64,000 nt of DNA from NCBI GenBank assembly GCA_036555725.1, contig DATBKU010000090.1:62001-126000 (forward strand), read 5' to 3'. The translations under genes were made by a program, and so were the position numbers. How positions within the stretch are numbered: the stretch's first letter is position 1; each line of letters opens with the position of its first letter. Of this stretch, positions 17,754-26,396 are shown in pieces. The notes beneath the pieces are model-generated. The model was given only the letters and a program-made list of their open reading frames with translations. It did not search any database and was not told where the DNA came from. The stretch comes from CALAED01 sp036555725 (lineage in GTDB: Bacteria; Actinomycetota; Actinomycetes; Streptosporangiales; Streptosporangiaceae).

Positions 17754-19159
17754 GGAGACCGGTCGCGATGGCCGCCGCGGCGCTGCTGGCCGTACCGCTG
17801 TCGGCGCCCGGGACCGCACGCGCCGACGAGGTACGCGACGACGAGTGGCAGTTCCTGTCGGCGATCAACGTCCAGCGGGCCTGGAACATCACCAAGGGGA
17901 AGGGCGTGACGGTCGCCCTGCTCGACTCCGGTGTCGACGCCCGCCAGCGCGACCTCGTCGGCTCCGTTACCAACGGCCCCGACTACGCGCGCGGGGCCAA
18001 CCCGGCGGGCGTGGCGCCGTTGCGGCTGCATGGCACCCAGATGGCCTCCATCATCGCCGGGCACGGCCACGGCGCGGGCGACCTCGACGGGGTGGTCGGC
18101 GTGGCGCCGGAGGCGAAGATCCTCTCGCTCCGGGTGCTGCTCGAGAACGAGGAGCCCGGCTATCGCTACTTCAACACCAGCGAGCGGTACGAGGGCACGA
18201 TCGCCAAGGGCATCCGGTACGCCGTCGACCACGGCGCCGATGTGATCAACATGTCGCTCGGGAAGTCGTTCCCGACCAAACAAGAACGCCAGGCGGTCGG
18301 GTACGCGATCTCGCACGGCGTCGTCATGGTCGCGGCCGCCGGCAACGAAGGCGCCTCCAGGACCGCGCGCCGCCGGGGGTACGCGCCGTACTCCTTCCCG
18401 GCGTCCTTCCCCGGCGTCATCTCGGTCGCCGCGGTCACCGCAGACCACCGGCACGCGGGCTTTTCCAACCGCAACTCCGCCGTCGTGGTCTCGGCTCCGG
18501 GCGTACGCGTGGTCGCCGCCGGTCCGGGCAACTCGTACTACCTGGGCGATGGCACCAGCCCGGCCACGGCGTTCGTGTCCGGGATCGCCGCGCTGATCCG
18601 CGCGAAGTACCCGAAGCTGCCCCCGACGGTGGTCACCCAGGCGATCGTGGAGAGCGCGACGCACCATCCCCCCGGCGGCTACGACCTCGGGGTCGGGTTC
18701 GGCGAGGTCGACGCGGCCGCCGCGCTGAGCGCGGCCGGCAAGCTGGCCAACGTGAAGACCAACGGGGTCGGCCTCGACCCGCACTACCGCCTCGGCGACG
18801 CCGGGCCCGTCCAGGTCGTCCACCACGACATGGGTCCGCTCGTGGGGTACGGCGCCGCGGCCCTCGCCGGCCTGGTCGGCGCGCTGCTCTGCGGCCTCGC
18901 CCTCCGCCGCCGACCCGCCCCGCAACCCGTGTCCGGCGGCCCGCGACAGCCGTGGCCCACCTGGCAACCCCCCGAGTCTCAATGGCAACCCCCGGAGCCG
19001 GGCCGCCAACCCCACGAGTGGCGCCCGTCCGAGCCAGGCTCGCCTTCGCCCGAACCGCGGTGGCAACGACCTGAGGACCGTCGGCAACCCCCAGGGTCGA
19101 CCTGGCCGTCCCCGGACCCGCCGCCGCGGGGTCCAGCAGAATCGGATCATGCCGACTGA
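17747..19159 (+). CDS. Membrane-anchored S8 (subtilisin/mycosin-like) serine protease
   Basis: A 470-residue type VII-secretion-style mycosin. A signal peptide (about 1-26, ending ARA-D) precedes a subtilase domain with Asp in LLDSGVD, His in HGTQMASIIAG, oxyanion Asn in AAAGNEG and Ser in GTSPATA. A C-terminal helix (about 363-385) anchors it, and a cytoplasmic tail is rich in imperfect WQPPE/WxxPE repeats. Mycosins normally sit in ESX loci beside EccC/EccD. None are here; the only partner is the coupled membrane protein upstream. The end overlaps the start of the alkyltransferase-like gene by 11 bases. Confidence 0.88.
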   Translation: MLRRPVAMAAAALLAVPLSAPGTARADEVRDDEWQFLSAINVQRAWNITKGKGVTVALLDSGVDARQRDLVGSVTNGPDYARGANPAGVAPLRLHGTQMASIIAGHGHGAGDLDGVVGVAPEAKILSLRVLLENEEPGYRYFNTSERYEGTIAKGIRYAVDHGADVINMSLGKSFPTKQERQAVGYAISHGVVMVAAAGNEGASRTARRRGYAPYSFPASFPGVISVAAVTADHRHAGFSNRNSAVVVSAPGVRVVAAGPGNSYYLGDGTSPATAFVSGIAALIRAKYPKLPPTVVTQAIVESATHHPPGGYDLGVGFGEVDAAAALSAAGKLANVKTNGVGLDPHYRLGDAGPVQVVHHDMGPLVGYGAAALAGLVGALLCGLALRRRPAPQPVSGGPRQPWPTWQPPESQWQPPEPGRQPHEWRPSEPGSPSPEPRWQRPEDRRQPPGSTWPSPDPPPRGPAESDHAD

Positions 19160-19472
19160 TCCCGATGACTTCGCCGAGGACGTACTCGACCTGGTGGAGC
19201 GCATCCCGCCCGGGCGCGTGATGTCGTACGGCGACATCGCCGAGTTCCTCGGCCGCGCCGGTCCCCGTCAGGTCGGCAGGGTGATGTCGACGTGGGGCGG
19301 CGGGGTCCCGTGGTGGCGGGTGATCCATGCCGACGGCACGCCGGCGCCCGGGCACGAACGGAGCGCTCTGAAGCACTACCGGGAGGAGGGCACCCCGCTC
19401 GCCACCTCGGGGCGGACGACCGTCCGGGTCGACATGCGCCGGGCGCGCTGGAGCGGACTCACCGATGAGTGA
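19149..19472 (+). CDS. Alkyltransferase-like protein (Atl/MGMT fold without the active cysteine)
   Basis: A 107-residue protein with the DNA-binding half of O6-alkylguanine-DNA alkyltransferases, including the RxVGRVMS helix region. The PCHRV active site is replaced by P54-W55-W56-R57-V58, so it cannot accept an alkyl group. Alkyltransferase-like proteins bind O6-alkylguanine and hand it to nucleotide excision repair (known for Atl1). It matches Rv3204 in the backbone synteny. It starts inside the end of the protease gene. Confidence 0.9.
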   Translation: MPTDPDDFAEDVLDLVERIPPGRVMSYGDIAEFLGRAGPRQVGRVMSTWGGGVPWWRVIHADGTPAPGHERSALKHYREEGTPLATSGRTTVRVDMRRARWSGLTDE

Positions 19473-19568
19473 AGCGTGGCCGGATGCGGACAGCGTCGTG
19501 GCCATCTCGAGATCAATGATCAGAAACAATGCCGTAGCCGGTTGTGGGTGGTACGGCGGGAGGTGGGC

Positions 19569-20501
19569 ATGGCGCGCGGTGTCGGCGCGGTGCTCGCCGC
19601 CTGCGCGATCGCGGCCGCGCCGCTGATCACCGGCTGCTCCGGCGACCCGGCGCCCGCGGCCGAGACGCGGTCCCCGAGCGTGTCGGCGAGCCCAGGGCCG
19701 CCGAGCCCGAGTCCCAGCCCCACACCGCCGCCGAAGCCGAAGAAGCTCGACCGCAAGGGCCTGACGCGTGCACTCGACGACTACCTCGACGACCGGGTGA
19801 GCGGGGCGTCGCTGGTGATGGTCGACCGCACGACCGGCGTCACGTACCGCTACCGCGCGCAGCACGAGTACGTCACGGCGAGCGTCGTCAAAGTCGACAT
19901 CCTGTCCACCCTGCTGCTGCAGAATCAGCGCGCCCATCGCGGGCTGACCTCCGCCCAGCGGTCCGACGCCGACATCATGATCCGCTACAGCGACAACAAG
20001 GCCGCCGACCGGCTCTACACGCACGTCGGGGGAGCGGCCGGGGTGGACGCCGCCAACCGCAAACTCAAGCTCCGGCACACCCACGCCGTCGACGGCAAGT
20101 GCATCGACCTGCTGTGCTGGAGCCTCACCCGGACCACCGCCGACGACCAGATTCGCCTGCTGCGCAGCCTGATCCAGGGGGGCGGCCCGCTCACCGCCAA
20201 GAACCGGGCGTACGTCCTCGGGCTCATGGGCCGCGTGATCAAGGAGCAGTCGTGGGGCGTCCGCGCCGCGGCCCGGCCCGGTGACGAGGTCGCGAACAAG
20301 AACGGCTGGATGACCCGCGAGGCCGACGGTGACCGCTGGGTGATCAACAGCATCGGCCGGGTGCGGGGTAACGGGCACGACTTCGTGATCGCGGTGTTCA
20401 CCGAGCACAACCCGTCGGAGGGCTACGGCATCACGACCGCCGAGCACATGGTCAGGCTCGCCGCCAAACGATTCCGCGACACCACTCCCTGGTTCAACTG
20501 A
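19569..20501 (+). CDS. Lipoprotein serine hydrolase, class A beta-lactamase-like
   Basis: A 310-residue secreted protein. The ATG at 19569 gives a lipoprotein signal with an ITGC lipobox near residue 20, followed by a Ser/Pro-rich wall-spanning linker. The hydrolase domain has SVVK (Ser105, Lys108), SDN (141-143) and a KNGW in the place of the KTG box near 244. It lacks an obvious Glu166 loop, so it is more likely a PBP-like or transpeptidase-like serine hydrolase than a true beta-lactamase. The substrate is unknown. A hairpin terminator follows. Confidence 0.8.
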   Translation: MARGVGAVLAACAIAAAPLITGCSGDPAPAAETRSPSVSASPGPPSPSPSPTPPPKPKKLDRKGLTRALDDYLDDRVSGASLVMVDRTTGVTYRYRAQHEYVTASVVKVDILSTLLLQNQRAHRGLTSAQRSDADIMIRYSDNKAADRLYTHVGGAAGVDAANRKLKLRHTHAVDGKCIDLLCWSLTRTTADDQIRLLRSLIQGGGPLTAKNRAYVLGLMGRVIKEQSWGVRAAARPGDEVANKNGWMTREADGDRWVINSIGRVRGNGHDFVIAVFTEHNPSEGYGITTAEHMVRLAAKRFRDTTPWFN

Positions 20502-20523
20502 GCGCCGGCCGAATGGATAAATG

Positions 20524-20556
20524 GCATGCGATTTCTCCGCATGCGCCCTATTGTTT
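20524..20556 (+). terminator. Intrinsic terminator after the lipoprotein gene
   Basis: A 7-bp stem (20524-20530 with 20538-20544), a 7-base loop and a T-rich tail (TTGTTTT). It lies 22 bases after the stop. Confidence 0.65.
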
Positions 20557-20715
20557 TGGACGGGTCGCCCCGGGCGGGCTCAGGAGCGAGCGGCCTTCCG
20601 GACTCCATGCATTCGGACAGTCATCCTGTGGTAACTGGACTCCCATCCGAAAGCTCGTCCTTCACATCGGGACCCGATTCCGGGGCGACTCCTTACCAGA
20701 ACTCAGGAGAGCACC

Positions 20716-21570
20716 ATGGCCCGAGATCGAGAGATCATCATCAAGTCGACGCACCGCGGTCTGCGGTACGAGGACGGTCGGCTTACCGATGTGCTCGAGG
20801 CGGGCCGCTACGAGCTGCCGAGCCGGTCGGAGCGAGCGTGGGGGCGCCGCCCCGTTGTCGAGATCCAGCTGGTCGACATGCGGGAGCGCGAGCTGACCAT
20901 CAAGGGCCAGGAGATCCTGACGTCCGACAAGGTGGCCGTGCGGGTCAGCATCATCACGCAGTTCCAGGTCGTCGACCCGGTGGCCGCCCTGCAGAAAGTG
21001 GAGAGTTACACCGACCGCCTTTACAGCGATGTGCAACTGGCCGCCCGGCGGTCACTCGCCTCGATGACGCTGGAGGCGATTCTCACGAACCGCAATCAGC
21101 TCAGCGAGGACATCCTGCGAGATGTCAAGGACGCGGCGGCCGGATATGGTGTGGCCATTTTGCGGGCCGACGTCAAAGACCTCGTTTTCCCGGGAAATCT
21201 GCAGGAGATCATGAACCGCGTGCTCGCCGCCGAGCGGCTGAGCGAGGCGCAGCTCGTCGAGGCGCGCACCAAGGCCGAGCGCGAGTCGATCGAGGCGAGG
21301 TCGCGGGCCGAGGCGGAGCGGGTCGCGGCGCAGACGCGCCGGGAGGCCGCCCGGGCCGACGCGGAGACCGATGCGGAGGCGCAGCGCATCCGGGCGGCGG
21401 CCGAGGCAGAGGCGCTCCGCACGCAGGCCGATGCGGCCGCCGCCTACGCCCAGCACCCGGTGCTGCTCCGGGTGCGTGAGCTCGAGACGCTCGCCCGGCT
21501 GGCGACGAACGCCGAGGCTCGGCTCTACATCGGGTTCGACAAGCACGTCGAGCCGAACCAGCCGGAGTGA
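20716..21570 (+). CDS. SPFH/Band 7 (slipin-like) protein
   Basis: A 284-residue protein with an SPFH domain (about residues 5-180) and a long Ala/Glu/Arg coiled coil (about 180-245) typical of stomatin/slipin proteins. No N-terminal membrane helix is seen; the start MARDREIIIK with AGGAG upstream seems right, so it would be a soluble or peripherally bound member. SPFH proteins form large rings at membrane microdomains. The 214 bases before it hold the upstream terminator but no gene. Confidence 0.85.
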   Translation: MARDREIIIKSTHRGLRYEDGRLTDVLEAGRYELPSRSERAWGRRPVVEIQLVDMRERELTIKGQEILTSDKVAVRVSIITQFQVVDPVAALQKVESYTDRLYSDVQLAARRSLASMTLEAILTNRNQLSEDILRDVKDAAAGYGVAILRADVKDLVFPGNLQEIMNRVLAAERLSEAQLVEARTKAERESIEARSRAEAERVAAQTRREAARADAETDAEAQRIRAAAEAEALRTQADAAAAYAQHPVLLRVRELETLARLATNAEARLYIGFDKHVEPNQPE

Positions 21571-21605
21571 CGCCCAGCCGGAGTGATGGGCCCCGGCCGG
21601 AGTGA
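21561..21605 (+). repeat. Three copies of a 10-base repeat at the SPFH gene end
   Basis: GCCGGAGTGA occurs at 21561-21570, 21577-21586 and 21596-21605. The first copy contains the SPFH stop codon. The array looks like local slippage duplications. Confidence 0.6.
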
Positions 21606-21606
21606 C

Positions 21607-21643
21607 GGCCCGGCGGCATGATCGTGTTTCATGCGGCCGGGCC
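21607..21643. terminator. Bidirectional terminator hairpin
   Basis: Two 15-base arms (21607-21621 and 21629-21643) pair at 14 positions around a 7-base loop, between the convergent SPFH and VOC genes. Confidence 0.8.
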
Positions 21644-21650
21644 CGCTCGG

Positions 21651-22133
21651 CTAGAGGACCCGGTCGCCGTACATCTCGCCGAGCGGATCGGCGATCAGCT
21701 CGATGCGCGCGCCGTCCGGGTCGCGGAAGTAGATCGACGTGCCGCTCTCCTCGAGGTACTCGATGCCGGCGTCGTCGAGTTTGCTTCTCAGGTGCTCCCA
21801 CCGCGTCGGGTCCACCGAGATCGCGACGTGGTGCAGGCCGCCGAGCACCTCCGCGTACTGGCCGAGGTTGAGTCCCGGGAAGTCGAAGAACGCCAGCAGG
21901 TTGCCGTTCCCGATGTCGAAGAAGAAGTGGTTCGAGCCCTTGTAGTCGCGGTTTTCGAAGACCTCCGTCAGTGGGAACTCCAGCACTCCCTGGTAGAACC
22001 GCACGGTCTGTTCGACGTCCGAGGACAGCAGCGCCACATGGTGCAGCCCCCGGGCGGAGCTGGCCGGCCGGGCGGCGGACAGGTACGTGTTCCTGATCCG
22101 GCCCCGGGCGGCCTCGATCGCCTCCAGATCCAT
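21651..22133 (-). CDS. VOC family (glyoxalase/dioxygenase-fold) protein
   Basis: A 160-residue protein made of two beta-alpha-beta-beta-beta modules of the vicinal-oxygen-chelate fold. Metal ligands are offered by LHHVAL in the first module, GLHHVAI in the second, and Glu in the terminal ARIELI strand. It may be a glyoxalase, a dioxygenase or an isomerase; the sequence does not decide. It lies 12 bases after the mycothiol-dependent-type gene, so the two probably form an operon and could act on one substrate. Confidence 0.85.
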   Translation of the reverse strand: MDLEAIEAARGRIRNTYLSAARPASSARGLHHVALLSSDVEQTVRFYQGVLEFPLTEVFENRDYKGSNHFFFDIGNGNLLAFFDFPGLNLGQYAEVLGGLHHVAISVDPTRWEHLRSKLDDAGIEYLEESGTSIYFRDPDGARIELIADPLGEMYGDRVL

Positions 22134-22145
22134 GCCGGAACCTCG

Positions 22146-22952
22146 CTAGATCCGGAAGAACTGGTTGAGGAACTGCTCGGCGACCTCCCGGTCACCTCGG
22201 ATCGTGCCGCCGTTGACGCGGCCGAACGCGGTGAGCACGAACGTGCCGGGGTCGAACTCGATCGTCGCCGGCAGGTCGGAGAGGTCGCCGGTCTCGTACG
22301 CCAACCCCTCCGGCCCGACGCTCACCCGGTAGTCACCGTGGCCCTGCACGCGCACGCCAAGGTCGTACTGCTCGTCGGGCACCTTGTCGACTGTGGCCTG
22401 CCACAGGATGAACATGAACGGCGCGAGCAGGTCGGCGGTGTCGCCGGACAGCCCGTGGCACATGCCGGTGCCCTGCCGGATGTCCCACGAGTGCACCCCG
22501 TAGTCCATGAGCTGGAACACCGGGTAGAAGAACGCCGGCAGCGGGCCCATGTACTTGTGCGGCACCATCAGACCGCCCCACTCGTCCGGGCCGAGCCCCT
22601 GGAAGGTCTCCATCATCTTGGCGAAGTCGCCGCGCAGCCGCTGGAGCAGCTCGTCCTGCGACAGCTCGCGGAACGCCTTCGCGCCCTCGTCGGCCTTGTT
22701 CTGGAAGACGCGTACGCCGAGCGGGTCGGCGGCCGTGCCGGCCCCGCGGGCGGCGTCGAACGACACGAAGTAGGCCTCGGTGGTGTCGACCAGGTGGCCG
22801 ACGATGTCCCGCACCTCCCACTCGGTGCAGGCAGTGGGCGCCGTCCAGGCGGCCGGGCTCTCGGCCAGCGCGAACATGCCCTCGGCCTCAGTGCGGACGA
22901 CGCTGAGCAGGTTGTCCTTGGCCTCGAAGGTCGTCGCGTCCCATTCACTCAT
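22146..22952 (-). CDS. Maleylpyruvate isomerase/mycothiol-dependent (DinB-like) enzyme
   Basis: A 268-residue protein with an N-terminal MDMPI/DinB-like four-helix domain (about 10-170) and a C-terminal SCP2-like domain. The His in IVGHLVD near residue 53 and the YGVHSWDIR motif (HxxxD) are the zinc ligands expected in mycothiol S-transferase and maleylpyruvate isomerase proteins. Enzymes of this family use mycothiol for isomerisation or detoxification. It is transcribed with the VOC gene from an AT-rich region carrying repeated ATAGTTGAAAA motifs. Confidence 0.85.
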   Translation of the reverse strand: MSEWDATTFEAKDNLLSVVRTEAEGMFALAESPAAWTAPTACTEWEVRDIVGHLVDTTEAYFVSFDAARGAGTAADPLGVRVFQNKADEGAKAFRELSQDELLQRLRGDFAKMMETFQGLGPDEWGGLMVPHKYMGPLPAFFYPVFQLMDYGVHSWDIRQGTGMCHGLSGDTADLLAPFMFILWQATVDKVPDEQYDLGVRVQGHGDYRVSVGPEGLAYETGDLSDLPATIEFDPGTFVLTAFGRVNGGTIRGDREVAEQFLNQFFRI

Positions 22953-23019
22953 GTGGATCTCCTCGCGCGCTGGTAGGGATGGGGGGAGTCGCGGGAAGCG
23001 GAGATAGCTCGAGCCTCAA

Positions 23020-23072
23020 ATAGTTGAAAACCTAGATAGTTGAAAATAAAATCACTTAGGTTCGAGTCTAGG
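23020..23072. promoter_or_regulatory. AT-rich promoter/operator between MDMPI and adnA genes
   Basis: Two direct repeats ATAGTTGAAAA (23020-23030, 23036-23046) lie among inverted pairs AACCTA/TAGGTT (23029-23034, 23057-23062) and CCTAGA/TCTAGG (23031-23036, 23067-23072). On the plus strand TTGAAA-N16-TAAAAT (23025-23052) reads as a vegetative promoter aimed at adnA. The repeats resemble MarR-type half-sites; no MarR gene is adjacent. Confidence 0.5.
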
Positions 23073-23234
23073 ACCCGGCCACGGAGCGTCAAGGGCCCTC
23101 GCGAAAAACCCTGCAGGGTCGGCCCACGCAGCGCCCCCGTGTTGAGCACATGCGCACTCGGCTTTTTTGGTCGCATACGCGACATGCCGCCGCAATGAGC
23201 CGTGTGGCCCCGATGATCTGCTGGAATCACAGAT

Positions 23235-26200
23235 GTGCAGGCGGCGTCCTATCGACTCGTGCGGCGCGCGGGCCCCGCGCGGACGCCGCCGCCTGCCCTC
23301 GACCGGCAACAACGCCGGGTCGTCGAGCACCCGGGCGGGCCGCTGCTGGTGCTGGCGGGTCCCGGCACCGGCAAGACCACCACGATCGTCGAGGCCGTCG
23401 TCGACCGCATCGAGAACCGGGGCGCCGACCCCGAGCGCGTCCTCGTCCTGACTTTCAGCCGCAAGGCGGCGGCCGAGCTGCGCGAGCGCATCACCGGGCG
23501 GCTCGACCGCACCACGCGCACGCCGCTCGCCCTCACCTTCCACAGCTACGCGTACGCGCTGCTGCGCCGCGACGCCGTCCTGGCCGACGACCACCCGCCG
23601 CGGCTGCTGTCCGGCCCGGAACAGCTGCTGGAGGTGCGGCGGCTGCTCGAGGGCGAGCTGGAGGACGGAGCGGGCACGTGGCCGAAGAACCTCCGTGAGG
23701 CGCTGGTCACCCGCGGTTTCGCCGACGAGCTGCGCGACTTCTGCCTGCGCGCCGCCGAGCGTGGCTACGCGCCGCCCGACCTGTTCAACCTCTCGCGCGT
23801 GCAGGGCCGCCCGGAGTGGTCGGCGATCAGCCGGTTCATGAACCGCTACGCGGCCCGCTTCGACATCGACCCGATTCCCTCGTACGACTACGCGGAACTG
23901 ATCCGGGCGGCCGCCGGGCTGCTGTCGGACGAGGAGGTACGGCTGCGCGAGCGCGACGCGTACGACGCCGTGTTCGTCGACGAGTACCAGGACACCGACC
24001 CGGCCCAGGAGTACCTGCTGCGGCAGCTGGCGGGCGGCGGTCGCGACCTGATCGCGGTCGGCGACCCCGACCAGTCGATCTACGGCTTCCGCGGCGCCGA
24101 CGTGCGCGGCATCGTCGATTTCCCGGGCCGGTTCCCGACGCTCGACGGCGACCCCGCCCCGGTGCTGGCCCTGCAGACCTGCCGCCGGATGGGCCCCGCC
24201 ATCCTGACGGCCTCGCGGCGGGTGGCGGCGCGACTGCCCGGGCTGGCGGGCCACCGCGACCTGCGGCCTGACGAAGATCTTGATGGCGGCGACGTACGGG
24301 TCGTCGTCGCCGACAGTGTCAGCCAGGAGTCCGCGCTGGTCGCCGACGAGCTGCGGCGGGCACACCTGCTCGACGGCGTCCCGTGGTCGCGGATGGCGGT
24401 GCTGGTCCGCTCCGCCGTACGCCAGGTGCCGGTGCTGCGCCGGGCCCTGGCCGTCGCCGGGGTGCCCGTCGTGGTGGCCGGCGACGAGGTGCCGCTGCAG
24501 CAGGAACCCGCCGTACGGCCGCTGCTCGTGCTGCTGCGGGCCGCGCTGAAGCGGGAGCAGCTCACCGACGAGATCGCCGAGGACCTGCTCACCGGGTCGC
24601 TCGGCGGGGCCGACGCGCTGGCCCTGCGGCGGCTCAAGCGGGCGCTGCGCGACCTGGAGAGCCTCGCGGGCGGCACCCGGCCGCTCGGCGAGCTGATGGT
24701 CGCCGCGCTGAACGACGAGCGGGAGCTGCTGCTCGTCCATCCCAAGGTCCGCGAGCCGGCCGAACGGGTCGCCCGGCTCATCCAGACGGCCCGCGACGCC
24801 GTCGAGCGGGGCGGCACCGCCGAGGACGTGCTGTGGGCGGTATGGCAGCAGAGCGGCCTCGCCGACAAGCTGATGGCCGACAGCGTCCGCGGCGGCGCGC
24901 GCGGCGCGGCGGCCGACCGCGACCTCGACGCCGTCGTCGCGCTGTTCGACCACGCGGCCCGGTTCGTCGACCGGCTCCCCAAGGCGGGGCCCGAGCTGTT
25001 CGTCGACGACCTCGCCGCCCAGGAGATCCCCGGCGACTCGCTGGCCGAGCAGGCCCCCGAGGGTGAGGCCGTACGCATCCTCACCGCGCACCGGTCCAAG
25101 GGCCTGGAGTGGGACGTCGTCGTGGTCGCCGGCGTACAGGAGGGGGTCTGGCCCGACCTGCGGCTGCGCGGCTCGTTGCTCGGCATCGAGCAGCTGCTGG
25201 AGCTGTCCGGCGGCGGGGACCCGCTGGCCGACGAGGTCGCGGGCGCCTCGGTCGCGGCCAAGCTGCTCGATGAGGAGCGGCGGCTGTTCTACGTCGCGGC
25301 GACCCGGGCGCGGCGGCGGCTGGTCGTCACGGCCGTCGGCGGCGCCGACACAGAGGACCGGCCGTCCCGGTTCCTGGCCGAGCTGGTCCCCGGCGCGGTC
25401 GAGGAGGCCCAGCTCGACGAGAAGACGCGCTGGCTGTCGCTGCCCGCCCTGGTGGCCGACCTGCGGAGCGTCGTCACCGACCCGGCCCGGCCGGCGGCGG
25501 TCCGCCGGGCCGCGGCCGGGCACCTCGCCCGGCTCGCGCGGGTAGGCGTCCGCGGCGCGGACCCGCGGGACTGGTACGCGATCACCGAGCTGTCCGACCC
25601 GGGCCCGGCCTATCGCGAGGACGAGCGGGTCACGATCTCGCCTTCGCAGGTCGAGACGTTCGAGCGATGCGGGCTGCGCTGGCTGCTGTCCATGGCCGTG
25701 GGCGCCCAGGACGGCGGGCCCACCGAGTACAGCACCATGGGCAAGGTGATCCACGCCGTCGCCGAGCTGGCCGCCGACGACCCCGGCGTGACCGAGACCG
25801 ACATCGCCAAGCGGCTGGACGAGATCTGGGACGAGCTCGACTTCCGCAGCGGCTGGTACGCCCAGAAGCAGCGGGCCATGGCCGAGCAGATGGTCGGCCG
25901 GTTCCTGGCGTGGCACCGCGACAATGGGCGCGAGCTCGTGGCGGTCGAGGAGCCGTTCCAGGTCGACCTCGGCCGGGTGATGATCCGCGGCCGGATCGAC
26001 CGGGCCGAACGCGACGACGCCGGACGGGCCGTCATCGTCGACATCAAGACGTCGTCCTCGCAGGTGCCGGAGCGCGATCTGCCGCGGCACCCGCAGCTCG
26101 GCGTGTACCAGTACGCCGTCATGCTGGGCGCGTTCGAGCGGCACGGTCTGGTCGAGCCGGGCGGCGCGGAGCTGATCCAGGTCGGCAAGGGCGGCTTCAA

Positions 26201-26396
26201 GGCGGAGGTGCGGATCCAGCGGCAGGACGAGCCGGCCGCCGACGACAACCCGGACTGGACCGGTGAGCTGGTCGACCGGGTGGCGGAGGGCATGGCCAAC
26301 CCGGTCTTCGAGGCCCGGATCAACGACGGCTGCCGTAACTGCCCCGTCCGCAACTGCTGCCCAGCCCACGAGGACGGTGGGCAGGTCACCCCATGA
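23235..26396 (+). CDS. adnA: AdnA subunit of the AdnAB helicase-nuclease
   Basis: A 1053-residue UvrD-like helicase fused to a RecB-type nuclease. Walker A GPGTGKTT lies near 42-49, the DEYQDTD Walker B near 250, the THRSKGLEW-type motif as TAHRSKGLEW, and motif VI as VAATRARRRL. The nuclease core VIVDIKT is near 935, and C812 with C1033, C1036 and C1042 forms a predicted 4Fe-4S staple. AdnAB replaces RecBCD in actinobacteria, resecting double-strand ends. The length is close to mycobacterial AdnA. GTG start; the end overlaps adnB by ATGA. Confidence 0.93.
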   Translation: MQAASYRLVRRAGPARTPPPALDRQQRRVVEHPGGPLLVLAGPGTGKTTTIVEAVVDRIENRGADPERVLVLTFSRKAAAELRERITGRLDRTTRTPLALTFHSYAYALLRRDAVLADDHPPRLLSGPEQLLEVRRLLEGELEDGAGTWPKNLREALVTRGFADELRDFCLRAAERGYAPPDLFNLSRVQGRPEWSAISRFMNRYAARFDIDPIPSYDYAELIRAAAGLLSDEEVRLRERDAYDAVFVDEYQDTDPAQEYLLRQLAGGGRDLIAVGDPDQSIYGFRGADVRGIVDFPGRFPTLDGDPAPVLALQTCRRMGPAILTASRRVAARLPGLAGHRDLRPDEDLDGGDVRVVVADSVSQESALVADELRRAHLLDGVPWSRMAVLVRSAVRQVPVLRRALAVAGVPVVVAGDEVPLQQEPAVRPLLVLLRAALKREQLTDEIAEDLLTGSLGGADALALRRLKRALRDLESLAGGTRPLGELMVAALNDERELLLVHPKVREPAERVARLIQTARDAVERGGTAEDVLWAVWQQSGLADKLMADSVRGGARGAAADRDLDAVVALFDHAARFVDRLPKAGPELFVDDLAAQEIPGDSLAEQAPEGEAVRILTAHRSKGLEWDVVVVAGVQEGVWPDLRLRGSLLGIEQLLELSGGGDPLADEVAGASVAAKLLDEERRLFYVAATRARRRLVVTAVGGADTEDRPSRFLAELVPGAVEEAQLDEKTRWLSLPALVADLRSVVTDPARPAAVRRAAAGHLARLARVGVRGADPRDWYAITELSDPGPAYREDERVTISPSQVETFERCGLRWLLSMAVGAQDGGPTEYSTMGKVIHAVAELAADDPGVTETDIAKRLDEIWDELDFRSGWYAQKQRAMAEQMVGRFLAWHRDNGRELVAVEEPFQVDLGRVMIRGRIDRAERDDAGRAVIVDIKTSSSQVPERDLPRHPQLGVYQYAVMLGAFERHGLVEPGGAELIQVGKGGFKAEVRIQRQDEPAADDNPDWTGELVDRVAEGMANPVFEARINDGCRNCPVRNCCPAHEDGGQVTP

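Noticed and set aside
23057..23072. tRNA-like T-loop (GGTTCGAGTC)
   Set aside because: No matching acceptor, D or anticodon arm around it; it belongs to the operator-like repeats.
23108..23119. 12-base palindrome ACCCTGCAGGGT upstream of adnA as an operator
   Set aside because: Perfect, but isolated and common in composition for GC-rich DNA; no partner site or position supports a role.
23052..26369. Antisense open frame of 1105 codons opposite adnA
   Set aside because: High-GC codon bias leaves the opposite strand open; the translation is low-complexity (Gly/Arg/Asp-rich) with no domain, while the plus strand encodes a full AdnA.
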